Of a DNA stretch of 64,000 bases, positions 1 to 10,269 are shown piece after piece. The translations under genes were made by a program, and so were the position numbers. This stretch comes from Linum tenue (Eukaryota > Streptophyta > Magnoliopsida > Malpighiales > Linaceae): assembly GCA_946122785.1 (NCBI GenBank), contig CAMGYJ010000010.1, positions 48,009,134 to 48,073,133 on the forward strand. The letters run 5' to 3'. Position 1 is the first letter of the stretch, and the number at the start of each line of letters is the position of its first letter. The notes beneath the pieces were generated by a model. The model was not told where the DNA came from. It made no database searches and was given only the letters and a program-made list of their open reading frames with translations.

Positions 1-130
1 TCTCCTTTCGTCCCCACGTGTAATAAAACAAAGCAAAGCAAATCCAACTGCCTGTTGAAGTTGATATATAAGTCCAATCAATTCATCCATCCAATATCAA
101 ACACCTCCATCGAATCCACCCTAATAACAG
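1..130 (+). promoter_or_regulatory. Promoter and 5' UTR of DUF26 gene 1
   Basis: The window opens inside the upstream block shared by the cluster (its CTCTCCTTTCGT end is visible at the first bases). A TATA box (ATATATAAG) lies at about 64-72, some 65 bp before the first ATG. The rest of the block lies outside the window. Confidence 0.6.
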
Positions 131-547
131 ATGAGAATGGCGAGGGCATTAATGGCAGTGCTAGTAAAATTAGTAACCATTTTTTGCTGCCTGCTGCAGG
201 TTATAAGCTGCTTTGACTCTACGTTATGCGCAGGAAGCGATGACGGCACGGGGAGGTGCAGCCCAGCTCCGCTGCCGTCACCTTTCCTTCAGAATTCAAT
301 GTTGAGCTATTTTGCGGAATATGGCTTTGAAGACGGCAACACTACGGGTTGCTACTCGAGATTTTATGTCGATCTTCTAGTGCATGCCTCTTTTACTTGC
401 GACGGTGCGCCCAGTGACGAGTGCCGCCAGTGTTTACACGATGGCTTTGGCCGCCTGGAAGATGTGTGCCCAGGCCGAGCCGGGGGGACTGTCCGGCTCG
501 ATGGCTGTTGTGTGAGGTACGAGACAGCTTACGACATCTGCACCTAG
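131..547 (+). CDS. Secreted cysteine-rich DUF26/Gnk2-like protein, gene 1
   Basis: The product is a 138-residue, single-exon, probably secreted protein. Residues 1 to about 28 form a hydrophobic signal peptide. The mature part has ten cysteines. The order is LCAGS, GRC, a glycosylation sequon next to a cysteine (NTTGC), then CDGAPSDECRQC (Cys-X7-Cys-X2-Cys), RAGG and CCVRYE, ending in ICT. The second half matches the DUF26/ginkbilobin-2 fold of plant CRRSPs and the ectodomains of cysteine-rich receptor kinases. Known members act in the apoplast, and some bind mannose and inhibit fungi. Canonical DUF26 has Cys-X8-Cys-X2-Cys, so this family is one residue shorter. There is no kinase or membrane segment. 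A second ATG at 137 aligns better with paralogues that start MAR or MAK, so translation may begin there. Family assignment is from motif reading only. Confidence 0.82.
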   Translation: MRMARALMAVLVKLVTIFCCLLQVISCFDSTLCAGSDDGTGRCSPAPLPSPFLQNSMLSYFAEYGFEDGNTTGCYSRFYVDLLVHASFTCDGAPSDECRQCLHDGFGRLEDVCPGRAGGTVRLDGCCVRYETAYDICT

Positions 548-598
548 CTAGCTAGCTAGCTATGGTGGGTTGCTGCTTTTGTACTACTCCGATCGATC

Positions 599-623
599 GA
601 GTAGAGTACTCAATGTGTTGAAG
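599..623 (+). terminator. Conserved 3' UTR box of gene 1
   Basis: GAGTAGAGTACTCAATGTG, including the palindrome GAGTACTC, is the same box found after the stop codon of nearly every paralogue. No AATAAA follows closely here, unlike in most other copies. Confidence 0.5.
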
Positions 624-1822
624 CTACGTTGTGTATACCAAAGTAACTTTGGATTCGAACTCGTCTCGATGTTTGTGATATCGCGTGCTATAATTTCCCG
701 CTGCTTAATAGTTATGGTTGATATATTGCATTAACAAATAAGAAACAAATAAGAAGATAATCGTGTCTCGCGCAGTTCCTTTGTCAGTAGAAACTCGATG
801 ATTTTGTGTGCATTTACTGGAACGGAATACGAAACTAACATAATGCACATCAATATATTACTGAATTCACACATCTCTCTTGGAAACCCAGCTTCCTCGT
901 GTCCTTTTCCATAAAACCTCTTTGCCTTTCTTTTGTTCTTAACTAGAATCAATACCCGCGGCTACGCCGTGTGAACTAAAATCACAATAGCATGATCATA
1001 TTGAGTTTCATAGTTAATTAGTATGAGGCTTATGTTAATATAACTATAATGATATTAAAAGTTGAGCACGTTTAAGGGAAAAATACATCATCATTACGAT
1101 TACAAATAATAATACATTTATGTCCAGTCAATCCTGTCTCCGGTTTCTAATGATTATAGACCACAAACATTGAAATTTAGATGTCCCAATCACCAAACAG
1201 GAGACGGGAGTAATTGTCTGAGTTTAGAACAAAGCAAGAAGCATTGCCGTAAACTCAATTTCCTGCATTTCAATAAATTAGTTTTATTCAAGATAGATTC
1301 TCATGTAGTTTCAAATGCTCATAACACATCTCAAGCATTTCATAAGCAAGAAATGGATTTTTGTTTTTTTTATCTAGGGTAGCAACAGCAGAAAAATCTA
1401 CTTGCTGGCTTCAGTTCCCTCGTACCCTAGCTGCTCAAAACCTTGTGCCCGTTGTAAGGACCTGGGACCTCAGTCTCCTCGTGCTTCTTAAACAGGAACA
1501 TATCAACTTAAACTGCCACAAAACTACACATGAAATCCTTTCCTCCAATAAATAGCCCCACAACCCAATACCATTACCATCCACATAAATTCTCTAACCA
1601 ATAACATCCACATAAATCCATCTATCGGTTTTTCTTTTCCTTTGTGGTCTATCGCCCATATATCGAAATGAATCCATTCCCTGCCTGCTGTTATTCCTTG
1701 TAGAAACCAAAAATCAGACGATGAAAGAGAAGAACTCGAGAAAGACTCGGATTTTACTAAGGAAATAAACTCTTGCAGGCAAAGCTGAATCACAATAGTA
1801 GAATCCAATATGGATAAAGTTA
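624..1822. other. Intergenic, no gene seen
   Basis: AT-rich sequence with only short, unsupported open frames. I see no motif, splice pair or repeat that argues for a gene. Confidence 0.5.
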
Positions 1823-2739
1823 AGGGGTCGTTTGCTGGAGGGTTTTGGTGATGGATTTGGTGATGGAAATATATCCATCATGGACTTGAACCGAAATCCA
1901 TCGTTTGCCTTAGGGAATTAGGGAGATGGAATTTGTGGGGCCCACCACTTTTGGGGTTCCAAATCCGTGGACCCCACGGACTTGGAAGTTCCACCTCTTG
2001 AGGTGGGATTTGGGTGATGGATTAAAATCCATGATGGTAAATTACCTTTCTACCCATACTTATTTCTTTAATTACAAATTTGTCCTACTTTAATTCAATG
2101 GTCATGCAACGGTAAACTTTTATAATTTCGTATTTTATAAATATGAGAATTTATCATTTCATTTTGTAATATCGTATTTTATTTAAATATGAATGTATAT
2201 GTGATTTGTTAGATTCACCTAGAAATACTTTATGTTCATCTTGTACATTATTACTTGATTGATTGTCGGATTCCGTATCGGTGAGTTAGCAAGAAGATGA
2301 TGAGTTGTAGCAATAAAGCGAGCAATTGGCTGCAATTGATACATATTATTGCGTACATTATTAGATGAATTGTTTTTTTATGAAGGATTATTAGATGAAT
2401 TGTTAATTAGTGCCAAATTGTAATACATTTCTATATTTGTAGTTGAATTATTAATCCACATAGTGGTAAAGAGTTTAAAATTTCTTTCTTTGTTTTGGAT
2501 TAGTTTTAAATGAAGGATTTGGATTATAATATAGAAATATAATTAAATAAGGGTAACTAGGTAATTTGTATTTAATATCCACAAATCTAATCAAACAAAG
2601 TCCATAATCAAATCCATCAAGCAAACAATAGACTTGTTCAAATCCATAATGCCACCAAATCCATCATATATCCATGGTTTTCCAAAATCCAGGTTTTACC
2701 AAAACCCTCATTTTTCAAATCCATGAAGCAAACGACCCG
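1823..2739. mobile_element. Non-autonomous PIF/Harbinger-like DNA transposon
   Basis: The 917 bp element has terminal inverted repeats AGGGGTCGTTTGCT (left) and the complement of AGCAAACGACCCG (right). Three-base target duplications TTA lie at 1820-1822 and 2740-2742. Subterminal runs of GATGGATTTGG and CAAATCCATCA extend the inverted symmetry inward. There is no transposase frame. TTA duplications and a GGG-CGTTTG end are typical of PIF/Harbinger MITE-type elements. hAT is excluded because there is no 8 bp duplication. Confidence 0.75.
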
Positions 2740-3058
2740 TTAATCTTAGCACCTCATTGACAAAATCTTGAACGCTTGAAGAGACAAAACACAGGTATGC
2801 TCATATCTTCCTTCCCGGTATACAGCCAAAGAAAGTTCTGGCAATTTTCGGTGGGACATCATACGCTTGACAAAAAAAAAAGAAACATTTTCAACCTGTA
2901 CAAAGCTCTAGTTATCTCACAATTGCATAAGTGATTTGTCCCTCAAACTGCTATTATCTGAACTTCAGTTCAGTAGCTGCAATGAAAGAAGTCAATCGAA
3001 ATTCTTTATGAGGATAGGTTAGAGAAACATGGTCAGTTAAATTTTTGGGTATCGAACT
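2740..3058. other. Spacer, nothing recognised
   Basis: No coding or repeat signal was seen between the transposon end and the minus-strand exon pair. Confidence 0.4.
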
Positions 3059-3502
3059 TCAGTTGATTTGCTCATGGTACATGATAATATCTTCTGAAGC
3101 ATAGATCGAGCTTCCTTCCACACATGCCTTCAGAAGGATCAGAAATTATTAAAGTTAGGCTGCCAACCAGAAGCACAGAACATTTAGTGACCATCCATTC
3201 ATGAGAGAGTGAGAGAGTGAGAAATTGGTGGTTATCTCAACAACTAAACAGTCAACTCACTAACGAAACATGCTCCATCTTAAATTGGTCCCAACCAACA
3301 GTTCAGTAAGTTGAAAGCAAGCAAGAATAATGCATTGGTAGAGAAATCCAGAAAGGAGAAAGAACTTACCATGACAGCAGTGAATTGAACAATCTGAAGC
3401 TCGGGAATCGTCTTGAAGGATTCAGAGTATATTGTCACGGCCTTCTCAGGACTTTCATATTCAGCTGGCACGACCCCAATAGTCCGAACAACATCACCAA
3501 AG
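3059..3502 (-). other. Last two exons of an unidentified minus-strand gene or gene fragment
   Basis: On the minus strand a 133 bp block (3502-3370) is preceded by TTAGTCAG and followed by GTAAGT. It encodes an open stretch beginning FGDVVRTIGVVPAEYESPEK. The next acceptor (TCTGAAG) leads at 3127 into 23 codons ending in TGA at 3059, beginning ACVEGSSIYASEDI. The phases join exactly, so this looks like a genuine spliced 3' end. I do not recognise the family. Upstream exons could lie in 3.9-5.1 kb, but I cannot join them. It may be a live gene or a captured fragment. Confidence 0.45.
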
Positions 3503-6072
3503 CTGACTAAGATAAGTGAGCAAGTGAATTTTCTAAATCAGCTAACAAAAGAGAGAACAACTATACATGGGGTTTGAGCTTCACTTTATGTTGTACATCC
3601 AATGCAATACAAAACAGTCAATAGCAAACCTATACAAAATAATCTAAGAGAAGCAGTTTAAGTATAAATATAACATCTTTGTATAAACACCCACATTTAT
3701 AAGCCAGAGCGACAAAGGAAGGGTGAGCAGTACTGGCTTGCTTAGGCGAGCTGATTATAACTCAGCCGTAGATACCAGAACCAAAGCACAAAGCTAGGTT
3801 CAGTAAACTAAACAAACTCCATAACAAAAAATCAATAATTTCAAACTCAGGTATTCAAACCTTATCAACAGTTGGGTAGTGAATTATCTCATTGGTGAGC
3901 CAGATCTTTTCCTAACTGAATTTCTTCCTCACTTCCTTCCTCTTTCCGAAAGTATGAGAGACGATCAAAAACATCTGAGGACTCGCCTTCTAATTGTATA
4001 CATGGTTTGTTTCAAGTGATTGGCATCATTCCAGAAGACCTCCACTTCTAGTGTTGAACTCCATCTTCTCTGCCGGCTTCCAGTCCGTATATTGCCTTCT
4101 CCACCTTGCATTGAATTTTCTTCCCCTCCCCCTTCAGCCGATGCCAACGACATCATTCGGCACTGCAACAGCCTTCTCAGCCCTCTCCCTAGGGTGGCAA
4201 CGATTCTCCAATATGGAAACAGAGAGTATGAGGTACTTGGCATCTCAATAAACCTCTTCCAAATGGTTGGCAGGCTTCACAATCCACAAACCTCTGCAAG
4301 AGAAAAAAAAACAGAGCATATTACATAAGCCAATCTCCTTTTATGCTATATAAACCTTTGCATTCCTTGCACTACTATAACCAACAGATCTCTGTGTACT
4401 AACTAATTGAACCTAATGAGTCCAATGCTAATTAAACGCAACAAACCCACAGATAACCCAATTATATGCATTCCATTAGTTTGTAAGGCTTTTTTTCCCA
4501 TTTAAAGCATTAAACCAACCGCAAATGAAAGCAGCGAAAATGGAGAAGGAAATTGATTTTGAAACAAACCTGGTACGTTCTTTCTCAGCCTCGCACAGAA
4601 TGGCACAACCACCAAGAAGAAAAGGTTATTCTCATTTTCAATCAAATAGAACAAATAAACAAAAATACCCAATGACTTAATCTTACTTGTAGATAGACAG
4701 AGACAATGAGACCCTTCTTCAATCCGCACCCTGCAAGAACATGAATGGAAAATGGACTTCTAGGGGAATGAGTTGAGATCACAATTTTAAAGCAAGAAGA
4801 GAGAAATATAGAAAGAGAAGATCAGTGCCGCCACAATTGGATTCGCGTTGCCCGGAAGATCGGCGCTTGTGTTTTACCGCCAGGTACCTTGTTTTCCCCA
4901 TCTTTTCCTTCTCCGTGACTGAGCACACCGAGTACCTTGGGCTTTGGCGAACGCCATCGAAGAGGTTCGTCTTCTGCAGCACAAAGCAGCGGCGGAAGGT
5001 AGAGGCGGGTGACGAAGGAAACCGAGTAGAGCTGATACCTATCCACCTTGAAGGAAATCGCTGGAGAAGGGAAAGAGAAATGAACAAAACCTCAGCAGAA
5101 GAACCGGGGGGGAATGGAACGCCACACACCACATAAGGTGTCGGCAGAACCTATAACTAAACTCCATTCCAACAAAAGCAATTGGCAAGAGCATCAATTT
5201 TTCCATCAAATATAGGGGAAGAAGAAAGATGAACTACCCACCGCCATTGGTTGGTGGTAGCAGTACCCGCCGCCGACCGCAAAGATCAGTGAGCAAGAAA
5301 GTTTTGAGTCAGATAGCCTGGCGTCAAAGCGGGGAAGAGAGAAGCTCACTCTTCCACTATGCGAGGGAAGCAAGGCGATGATGGTAAGAAACATGGGTGG
5401 TGGCGTGTGTGAGCAGGTAGCAATCAATTTTGCAAGATTTGTACCGGTTGCGTGCAGAGCCCTTGTTCAGCGATGGCGTGTTGCAGCATTTGATGAAAGG
5501 TTGGTCGACTACTGTAATAAGGACCAAGCACAGCAGTGGAGTACAGGTTGTAGGGAGCGGCATGGTCGCCTGCGGGATTTAGGGAAGAACTGGGGAGAGA
5601 AAGTAGTTGGATGGGGAAGGTTTCGCGCGAAGAGTTTGATAGGCGCTAAAAGACAGAAAATGATACAGTAACAGGCAAAAAGTGTACCCAGTTTTTATAT
5701 ATAGAAGAATATGATAAGAAACATTCACAAGTCGTGATAACGTGATACGTACGTAATCAATCAACCCGCGAGATGAAGGCATTTTGTGACTCTGAAATAA
5801 TGTAAAAAACAGACTACCTTACAGACAGTTGGATATAATCTTAGATGTCAATGTATAAAGTATCCGACATAAACTAATGGTTCAAAATTCACTCGGTAAG
5901 TTGGGGTCCAACTTCACCTTCAGGATGAGGGCAGGGCAAGTAGATTATATCACCAAGTTCTAAGCGGACATATATAATTCGAATGAATCGTTTCATCACA
6001 ATAACTCGAGTTATATTGGACAATATTCAATAATGGAATCTTATATCATATTACTAACACGCCCTCTCAAAA
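3503..6072. other. Region with overlapping short frames, no gene assigned
   Basis: Between 3.96 and 5.67 kb several open frames of 70-117 codons overlap on both strands. The sequence is relatively GC-rich for the window and could hold 5' exons of the minus-strand gene ending at 3059. No frame carries a recognisable domain, so I leave it unannotated. Confidence 0.35.
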
Positions 6073-6345
6073 GAAACCAACTCATATGGGCTTGAAGTTT
6101 ACATCTATATTCAATAATGCACTTAATTAACAAATGGGATCGTTGGAAATATCCGAATGGGAAAAAAAAACTCTAATACCATGTTAATAAATCAGAATTC
6201 AATGAAAATTGTTGTATCTTATTATTAAAACTACAAATAATTTATATAGAGACTACAATGACATCTTACCCATATAATACCCCCTATACTAATAAGGAAA
6301 ACACATGACTCTCACATAAAAACCAAAACTGCTGTATTAATTCAG
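6073..6345 (-). repeat. Copia-type LTR remnant, copy A
   Basis: Sequence starting TGTTAATAAATC at about 6183 is preceded by CTCTAATACCA, the complement of a TGGTAT-type tRNA-Met primer site. The minus strand carries CTATATAAAT as an LTR-type TATA. The same block recurs at about 7653 and 26733, always just upstream of a DUF26 promoter, so it was duplicated with the genes. Confidence 0.55.
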
Positions 6346-6386
6346 TGTTTACAGTTTACATCATATCAACTACTGCTGCGCCTGCG

Positions 6387-6560
6387 CTGCATCCTCGTTG
6401 GCGGAACCGCCTTCTTTTATATCTATCTGCATGCCAAGTTCCTAGGTAGACTGATTCCTTCACTCTCCTTTCGTCCTGTTGATATATAAGGCAATCATCG
6501 TCATCATTAACTAGCTATATATATGGCGGTGATGATCAGCGATTCATCATTAACTAACCG
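6387..6560 (+). pseudogene. Relic A: DUF26 promoter fused to the 3' end, coding region deleted
   Basis: The shared upstream block (about 6387-6480) and TATA box (GATATATAAG, 6481-6490) run straight into the last codons and 3' UTR of a gene 2/5-type copy (CATCGTCATCATTAACTAG, then CTATATATATGG). Compared with gene 2 the whole 5' UTR and coding region are missing. The join sits in ATCA, which is present at both break points in gene 2, suggesting a microhomology-mediated deletion. Confidence 0.75.
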
Positions 6561-6566
6561 AATTCA

Positions 6567-7480
6567 TCAATTCCTTTTAATGAAAGGAATAATTTATCAT
6601 TCTTGGTACTGTGATAATAATCATCAAAATATCATAAGAGAATTGAGTTATAAAGACGATCAAATTCATTAGGATAAAATTTAGTAAGCCTTATTAGTTC
6701 CTCTTTGTTAAAAGCAACACATTCAACCTGCGAACTAAAACAAGTCATACAAGTCAACAATCTTGTATTCACCTCATCAAAGCGGTAGTTTAGCTTTTGC
6801 AGTTGAATATCATGAATCGCCCGCCTACAACAATTCAATTAACCTGATAATGATGCAAGATTCGCCACTATAAGAAGGGCGGGGGTTGAAAATTTAGTTT
6901 TGAAGGTTTGGATGAAAATTGCGGAAATTAGGGTTCCAAATTTGTTTTAGATTATAATTATATTTATTTTTTAAGCATAACAACAATTGATTTGTAGTGT
7001 AATAATGATAGTGCGATTAGTTTGAATCACAAAGACTATCACCTATTGAATTTTCTTCTCCTCCAAATTCAAACTACTACTTGGAGATCTTCAAATTTTA
7101 GGGACGTCCCATGGCACTCCTGAAAGACCATGAATCCGTCTCTACCCCAAACTCAAATTAGTACCAAGAGTAGTTAAAATATTCTCTAAATTTTAAAGGT
7201 GTCCAGGACTCTGGATCCGCCCCTGTACACAACCTGTGTAGTCTAGTGACTCCTTTATCTTCTCCATAAATATTTGATATCACATCCACAACCGGCTACC
7301 ATTTGTTAGCATTACAATCAATCAATCATCTATGTTGTTAAAAATTCGACCTTCCATAAAAGAACCTATCACATTAATCAAATAAATTGCCATGAGTAGT
7401 TTCGAATCCTAGCTCCGCCACCGCCTAACAGACTTTGTCATGTAGTGGCCAAAATCCACCACCGCCTAACTCTTCGGATT
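6567..7480. repeat. 3' flank repeat of genes 2/5, copy A
   Basis: Starts CATTAACTAACCGAATTCAT and corresponds to 9027 onward and 27745 onward, downstream of genes 2 and 5. It shows relic A had a gene 2/5-like parent. No coding content was recognised. Confidence 0.6.
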
Positions 7481-7652
7481 GTTGAAAATAGATTTTAAAA
7501 TGTTTATTGTTTGGTAATTGTGATTGTTAACATTCAATGAAAATAAAAATATATATATTAAATAACATGTTTATCCTTAATAATAAATTAGAGTAGTTCG
7601 AGAAATATTAAAAACTTTGTTAGTAAATATATTTAATATGATAAATAAATAT

Positions 7653-7790
7653 TTGTATCTTATTACTAAAACTACAAAGAATTTATATAGAGACTACAAT
7701 GACATCTTACCCATATAATAGCCCCTATACTAATAAGGAAAACACATGACTCTCACATAAAAACCAAAACTGCTGTAGTAATTCAGTGTT
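7653..7790 (-). repeat. Copia-type LTR remnant, copy B
   Basis: Matches the block at 6213 onward and 26752 onward, but lacks the LTR edge and primer-site sequence present in the other two copies. Confidence 0.5.
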
Positions 7791-7825
7791 TACAGTTTAC
7801 ATCATATCAACTACTGCTGCACTGA

Positions 7826-7935
7826 ATCATCGTTGGCGGAACCGCCTTCTTTTATATCTATCTGCATGCCAAGTTCCTAGGTAGACTGATTCCTTCACTC
7901 TCCTTTCGTCCTGTACGTTGATATATTATAAGGCA
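7826..7935 (+). promoter_or_regulatory. Promoter of DUF26 gene 2
   Basis: Contains the cluster-wide upstream block (GGCGGAACCGCCTTCT ... GTAGACTGATTCCTTCACTC) followed by a TATA-like GATATATTATAAGG at 7920-7933, about 120 bp before the ATG. Confidence 0.6.
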
Positions 7936-8043
7936 ATCACCTTAACGCATCCATATCCATCCATCAAACACGTACCCTCCAGCCCAACAGAAAGGAAAGG
8001 AAAGGAAAAGAAAAAAAAAAAAAACGAGAAGAGGGAGTCAAGA

Positions 8044-8463
8044 ATGGCCAAGAGGATATTCGCAGTAGCAATTTGCACCATGTTTTGTTGGCTGCAGGTG
8101 AGCAGCTTCGACACTAGCTTATGCGCAGGAAGTGGCAGCACGGGGATGTGCAGCACGGATCCGCTCCCCGTGCCGACACGAGCAGCTCAAGACGACATGA
8201 TGCTTAGTTTTATGATATTCGACTTCAAAGACGGCAACGTTACGGGTTGCTACTCCAGAAGACACGACGATGATTTTCTAGCGCACGCCTCGTTTACTTG
8301 CGACGGCGCGCCTAGCGAGGCGTGCCGCCAGTGTTTGTCTGATGGCTTCAACATCCTCGAAGAAGGGTGCAAGGCCCGAGCCGGAGGGACCATCTTGATG
8401 CGCGACTATTGTGTCAGGTACGAGACGGCTTACAACATCTGCGGACATCATCGTCATCATTAA
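8044..8463 (+). CDS. Secreted cysteine-rich DUF26/Gnk2-like protein, gene 2
   Basis: 139 residues in a single exon. The start at 8044 (MAKRIF) is chosen because the in-frame ATG at 7918 lies upstream of the TATA box. It has a short signal peptide, then LCAGS, NVTGC, CDGAPSEACRQC and KARAGG, with a C-terminal histidine tail (GHHRHH) shared only with gene 5. It is nearly identical to gene 5 but has YCVRYE where gene 5 has CCVRYE. By alignment to the DUF26 consensus this removes the cysteine of the conserved CxxRYE position while the family-specific second cysteine remains. There are also two extra residues in CYSRRHDDDF. It is probably expressed and secreted, but one disulfide may be lost. The histidine tail could bind metal, which is speculative. 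Confidence 0.8.
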   Translation: MAKRIFAVAICTMFCWLQVSSFDTSLCAGSGSTGMCSTDPLPVPTRAAQDDMMLSFMIFDFKDGNVTGCYSRRHDDDFLAHASFTCDGAPSEACRQCLSDGFNILEEGCKARAGGTILMRDYCVRYETAYNICGHHRHH

Positions 8464-8483
8464 CTAGCTATATATATGGTGGT

Positions 8484-8873
8484 GATCGATCAGGACTCAT
8501 GCATGGTGTACGCCATATCAGATTGAAAATCCAGTTTTCAACTTTTCCCTCGTCTCCAACGGTCGGATTCGAGGACGACGACGTTTTTCTTCTCATCGCT
8601 GGACTCCCTCGCTGCGACACCGTTTCTACTTGTCCACTGCGCAGCTGATTTAATTCCGAGACTATATCCGCTGTCGTTTTTACCTTCCCTTTTATGTCTG
8701 TACTTTCTTTTCCGCCAAGTTTTGTTTGTTTCCCTTCCAAGCTTCCAAACAAGCTGTAATGGAGCTTGTCTCCTTCACTTCTGTATCGCCTATATAAGGC
8801 AGACAAAGCAATGAGAAAGGACAGGATTCTAGGGTTTTCAGTTTCACAAACTCTTCTTTGTTACGCCATTTGA
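8484..8873 (+). other. 390 bp segment absent from the paralogous gene 5
   Basis: Between GGTGGT and CGCCATTTG gene 5 has no intervening sequence; gene 2 has 390 bp. The segment contains CGCCTATATAAGG and a leader-like CTAGGGTTTTCAG, resembling the promoter part of an LTR or gene. Relic A keeps a few bases like its left edge (GATGATCAG), so a deletion in gene 5 is as possible as an insertion here. Confidence 0.4.
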
Positions 8874-8949
8874 TGAATCGCTGAGAAAAAAATCACGGCT
8901 ACCAAGTTGCTTGTGGTTGTTGTTTTTGTTTTTGTGCGAACTCCGATCC

Positions 8950-9002
8950 GAGTAGAGTACTCAATGTGTTGAAGGTGTTTGTACTTTTGCTCGATGAATA
9001 AA
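8950..9002 (+). terminator. 3' UTR box and AATAAA signal of gene 2
   Basis: The conserved box GAGTAGAGTACTCAATGTG starts at 8950, and GATGAATAAAG puts an AATAAA signal at 8997-9002. The 390 bp segment places this end about 490 bp after the stop. Confidence 0.6.
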
Positions 9003-9026
9003 GCTTTTGTCATGTCGAAACTTTGT

Positions 9027-10050
9027 CTTCGCCATTAACTAACCGAATTCATCAATTCCTTTTAATGAAAGGAATAATTTATCTTTCTTGGTACTGTTAT
9101 AATAATCATCAAAATATCATAAGAGAATTGAGTTATAAAGACGACCAAACTCTTTAGGATAAAATCTAATAAGCCTTATTAGTTCCTCTTTTTTAAAAGC
9201 AACACATTCAACCTGCGAATTAAAACAAGTCATACAAGTCAACAATCTTGTATTCACCTCATCAAAGCGGTAGTTTAGCTCTTGCAGTTGAATATCAAGA
9301 ACCGTCTACAATAATTCAATTAACCTGATAATGATGCAAGATTCGTCACTATAAGAAGGGCGGAGAATCGAGAATTTAATTTTCAGGGTTTGGATGAAAA
9401 TTTTGGAAATTTAGGTTTAATCCAACTTTGTTTTAGATTATAATTATAATTATTTTTTTAAACATAACCACAGTTGGTTTTAGTGTAATGGATAACTGTT
9501 TCTTTAATAATTATCGTGCTGTGAGTTTGAACCACAAAGACTATCACTTATTGAATTTTTTTCTCCTCCAAATTCAAACTACTAATTGGAGATCTTCAAA
9601 TTTTAGGAATGTCTCATGACACCCCTAAAAGACCAAGAATTCATTTCTAACCCAAACTCAAACTAAGTACCAGGAGTCTTTGTTAAAATTTTCCCTAAAT
9701 TTTAAAGTGCAGGCAAAATTTTTTACTAAGTCTCTGCCACCAACACCAATCCCAATGCCCACAATCTGTGTCCATCATATGAGAGAAAAATATCAATTTT
9801 TAATGTCGGCTGACATACCTTGTCATGTAGTGGCCAAAATTATTCTTGCCTATTTAAACTAAGAGACGAACAACATGAAATCAAATTAAAACTCAGAGTG
9901 AACGAGATGAAACCAACTCTATCCATATTTAAACTAAGAGACGAATAGGGGAAAAAATCAAACTAATAGATAGATAGAAACCAAATAATTAAGTCTAGGG
10001 TTCTCAGCCAACTTCTTGGAGTTATTGTCAATATGGTAATGATTCATCAT
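9027..10050. repeat. 3' flank of gene 2 and upstream flank of gene 3
   Basis: The first part repeats the 6567 and 27745 blocks. The part from about 9715 (CAAAATTTTTTACTAAG) also occurs upstream of gene 6 (about 28440) and gene 8 (about 51822), so these three genes share a longer 5' flank. A short frame at 9680 has no supported function. Confidence 0.55.
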
Positions 10051-10058
10051 CTATATAT

Positions 10059-10236
10059 GCATCATTGTCTGAACCGCCTTCTCTATCTTCATCTGCATGC
10101 CAGTTTCCTCGGCAGACTGATTCTTCCACTCTCCCTTTCGTTCTGTCGTAATCGTCGAACAAAATAAATCGAACCCAACTTGCCTGATCTGCAGGCCAAG
10201 CACTCCATATAGGGCCCTCTCGTGTTACTATATAAA
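10059..10236 (+). promoter_or_regulatory. Promoter of DUF26 gene 3
   Basis: The cluster upstream block is at about 10059-10146 and TATATAAA at 10229-10236. The TATA box lies only about 41 bp before the ATG, implying a 5' UTR of roughly 10 bases. An out-of-frame ATG at 10262 opens an 8-codon frame overlapping the start codon. Confidence 0.6.
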
Positions 10237-10269
10237 CAAGCTAGCACATCGTAAATACGTTATGTTCAA

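Noticed and set aside
3965..4328. Overlapping frames on both strands at 4.0-4.3 kb as a gene
   Set aside because: Three frames are open at once, none has a recognisable motif, and splice continuity could not be shown.
7918..8043. Upstream in-frame ATG that would lengthen gene 2 by 42 residues
   Set aside because: It lies at or before the TATA box, encodes a lysine-rich stretch from an A-rich leader, and would hide the signal peptide; the near-identical gene 5 has an unrelated frame there.
8484..8873. Definite solo LTR inserted downstream of gene 2
   Set aside because: It has LTR-like promoter sequence but no TG...CA ends or target duplication, and relic A shares part of its left edge, so polarity is unresolved.
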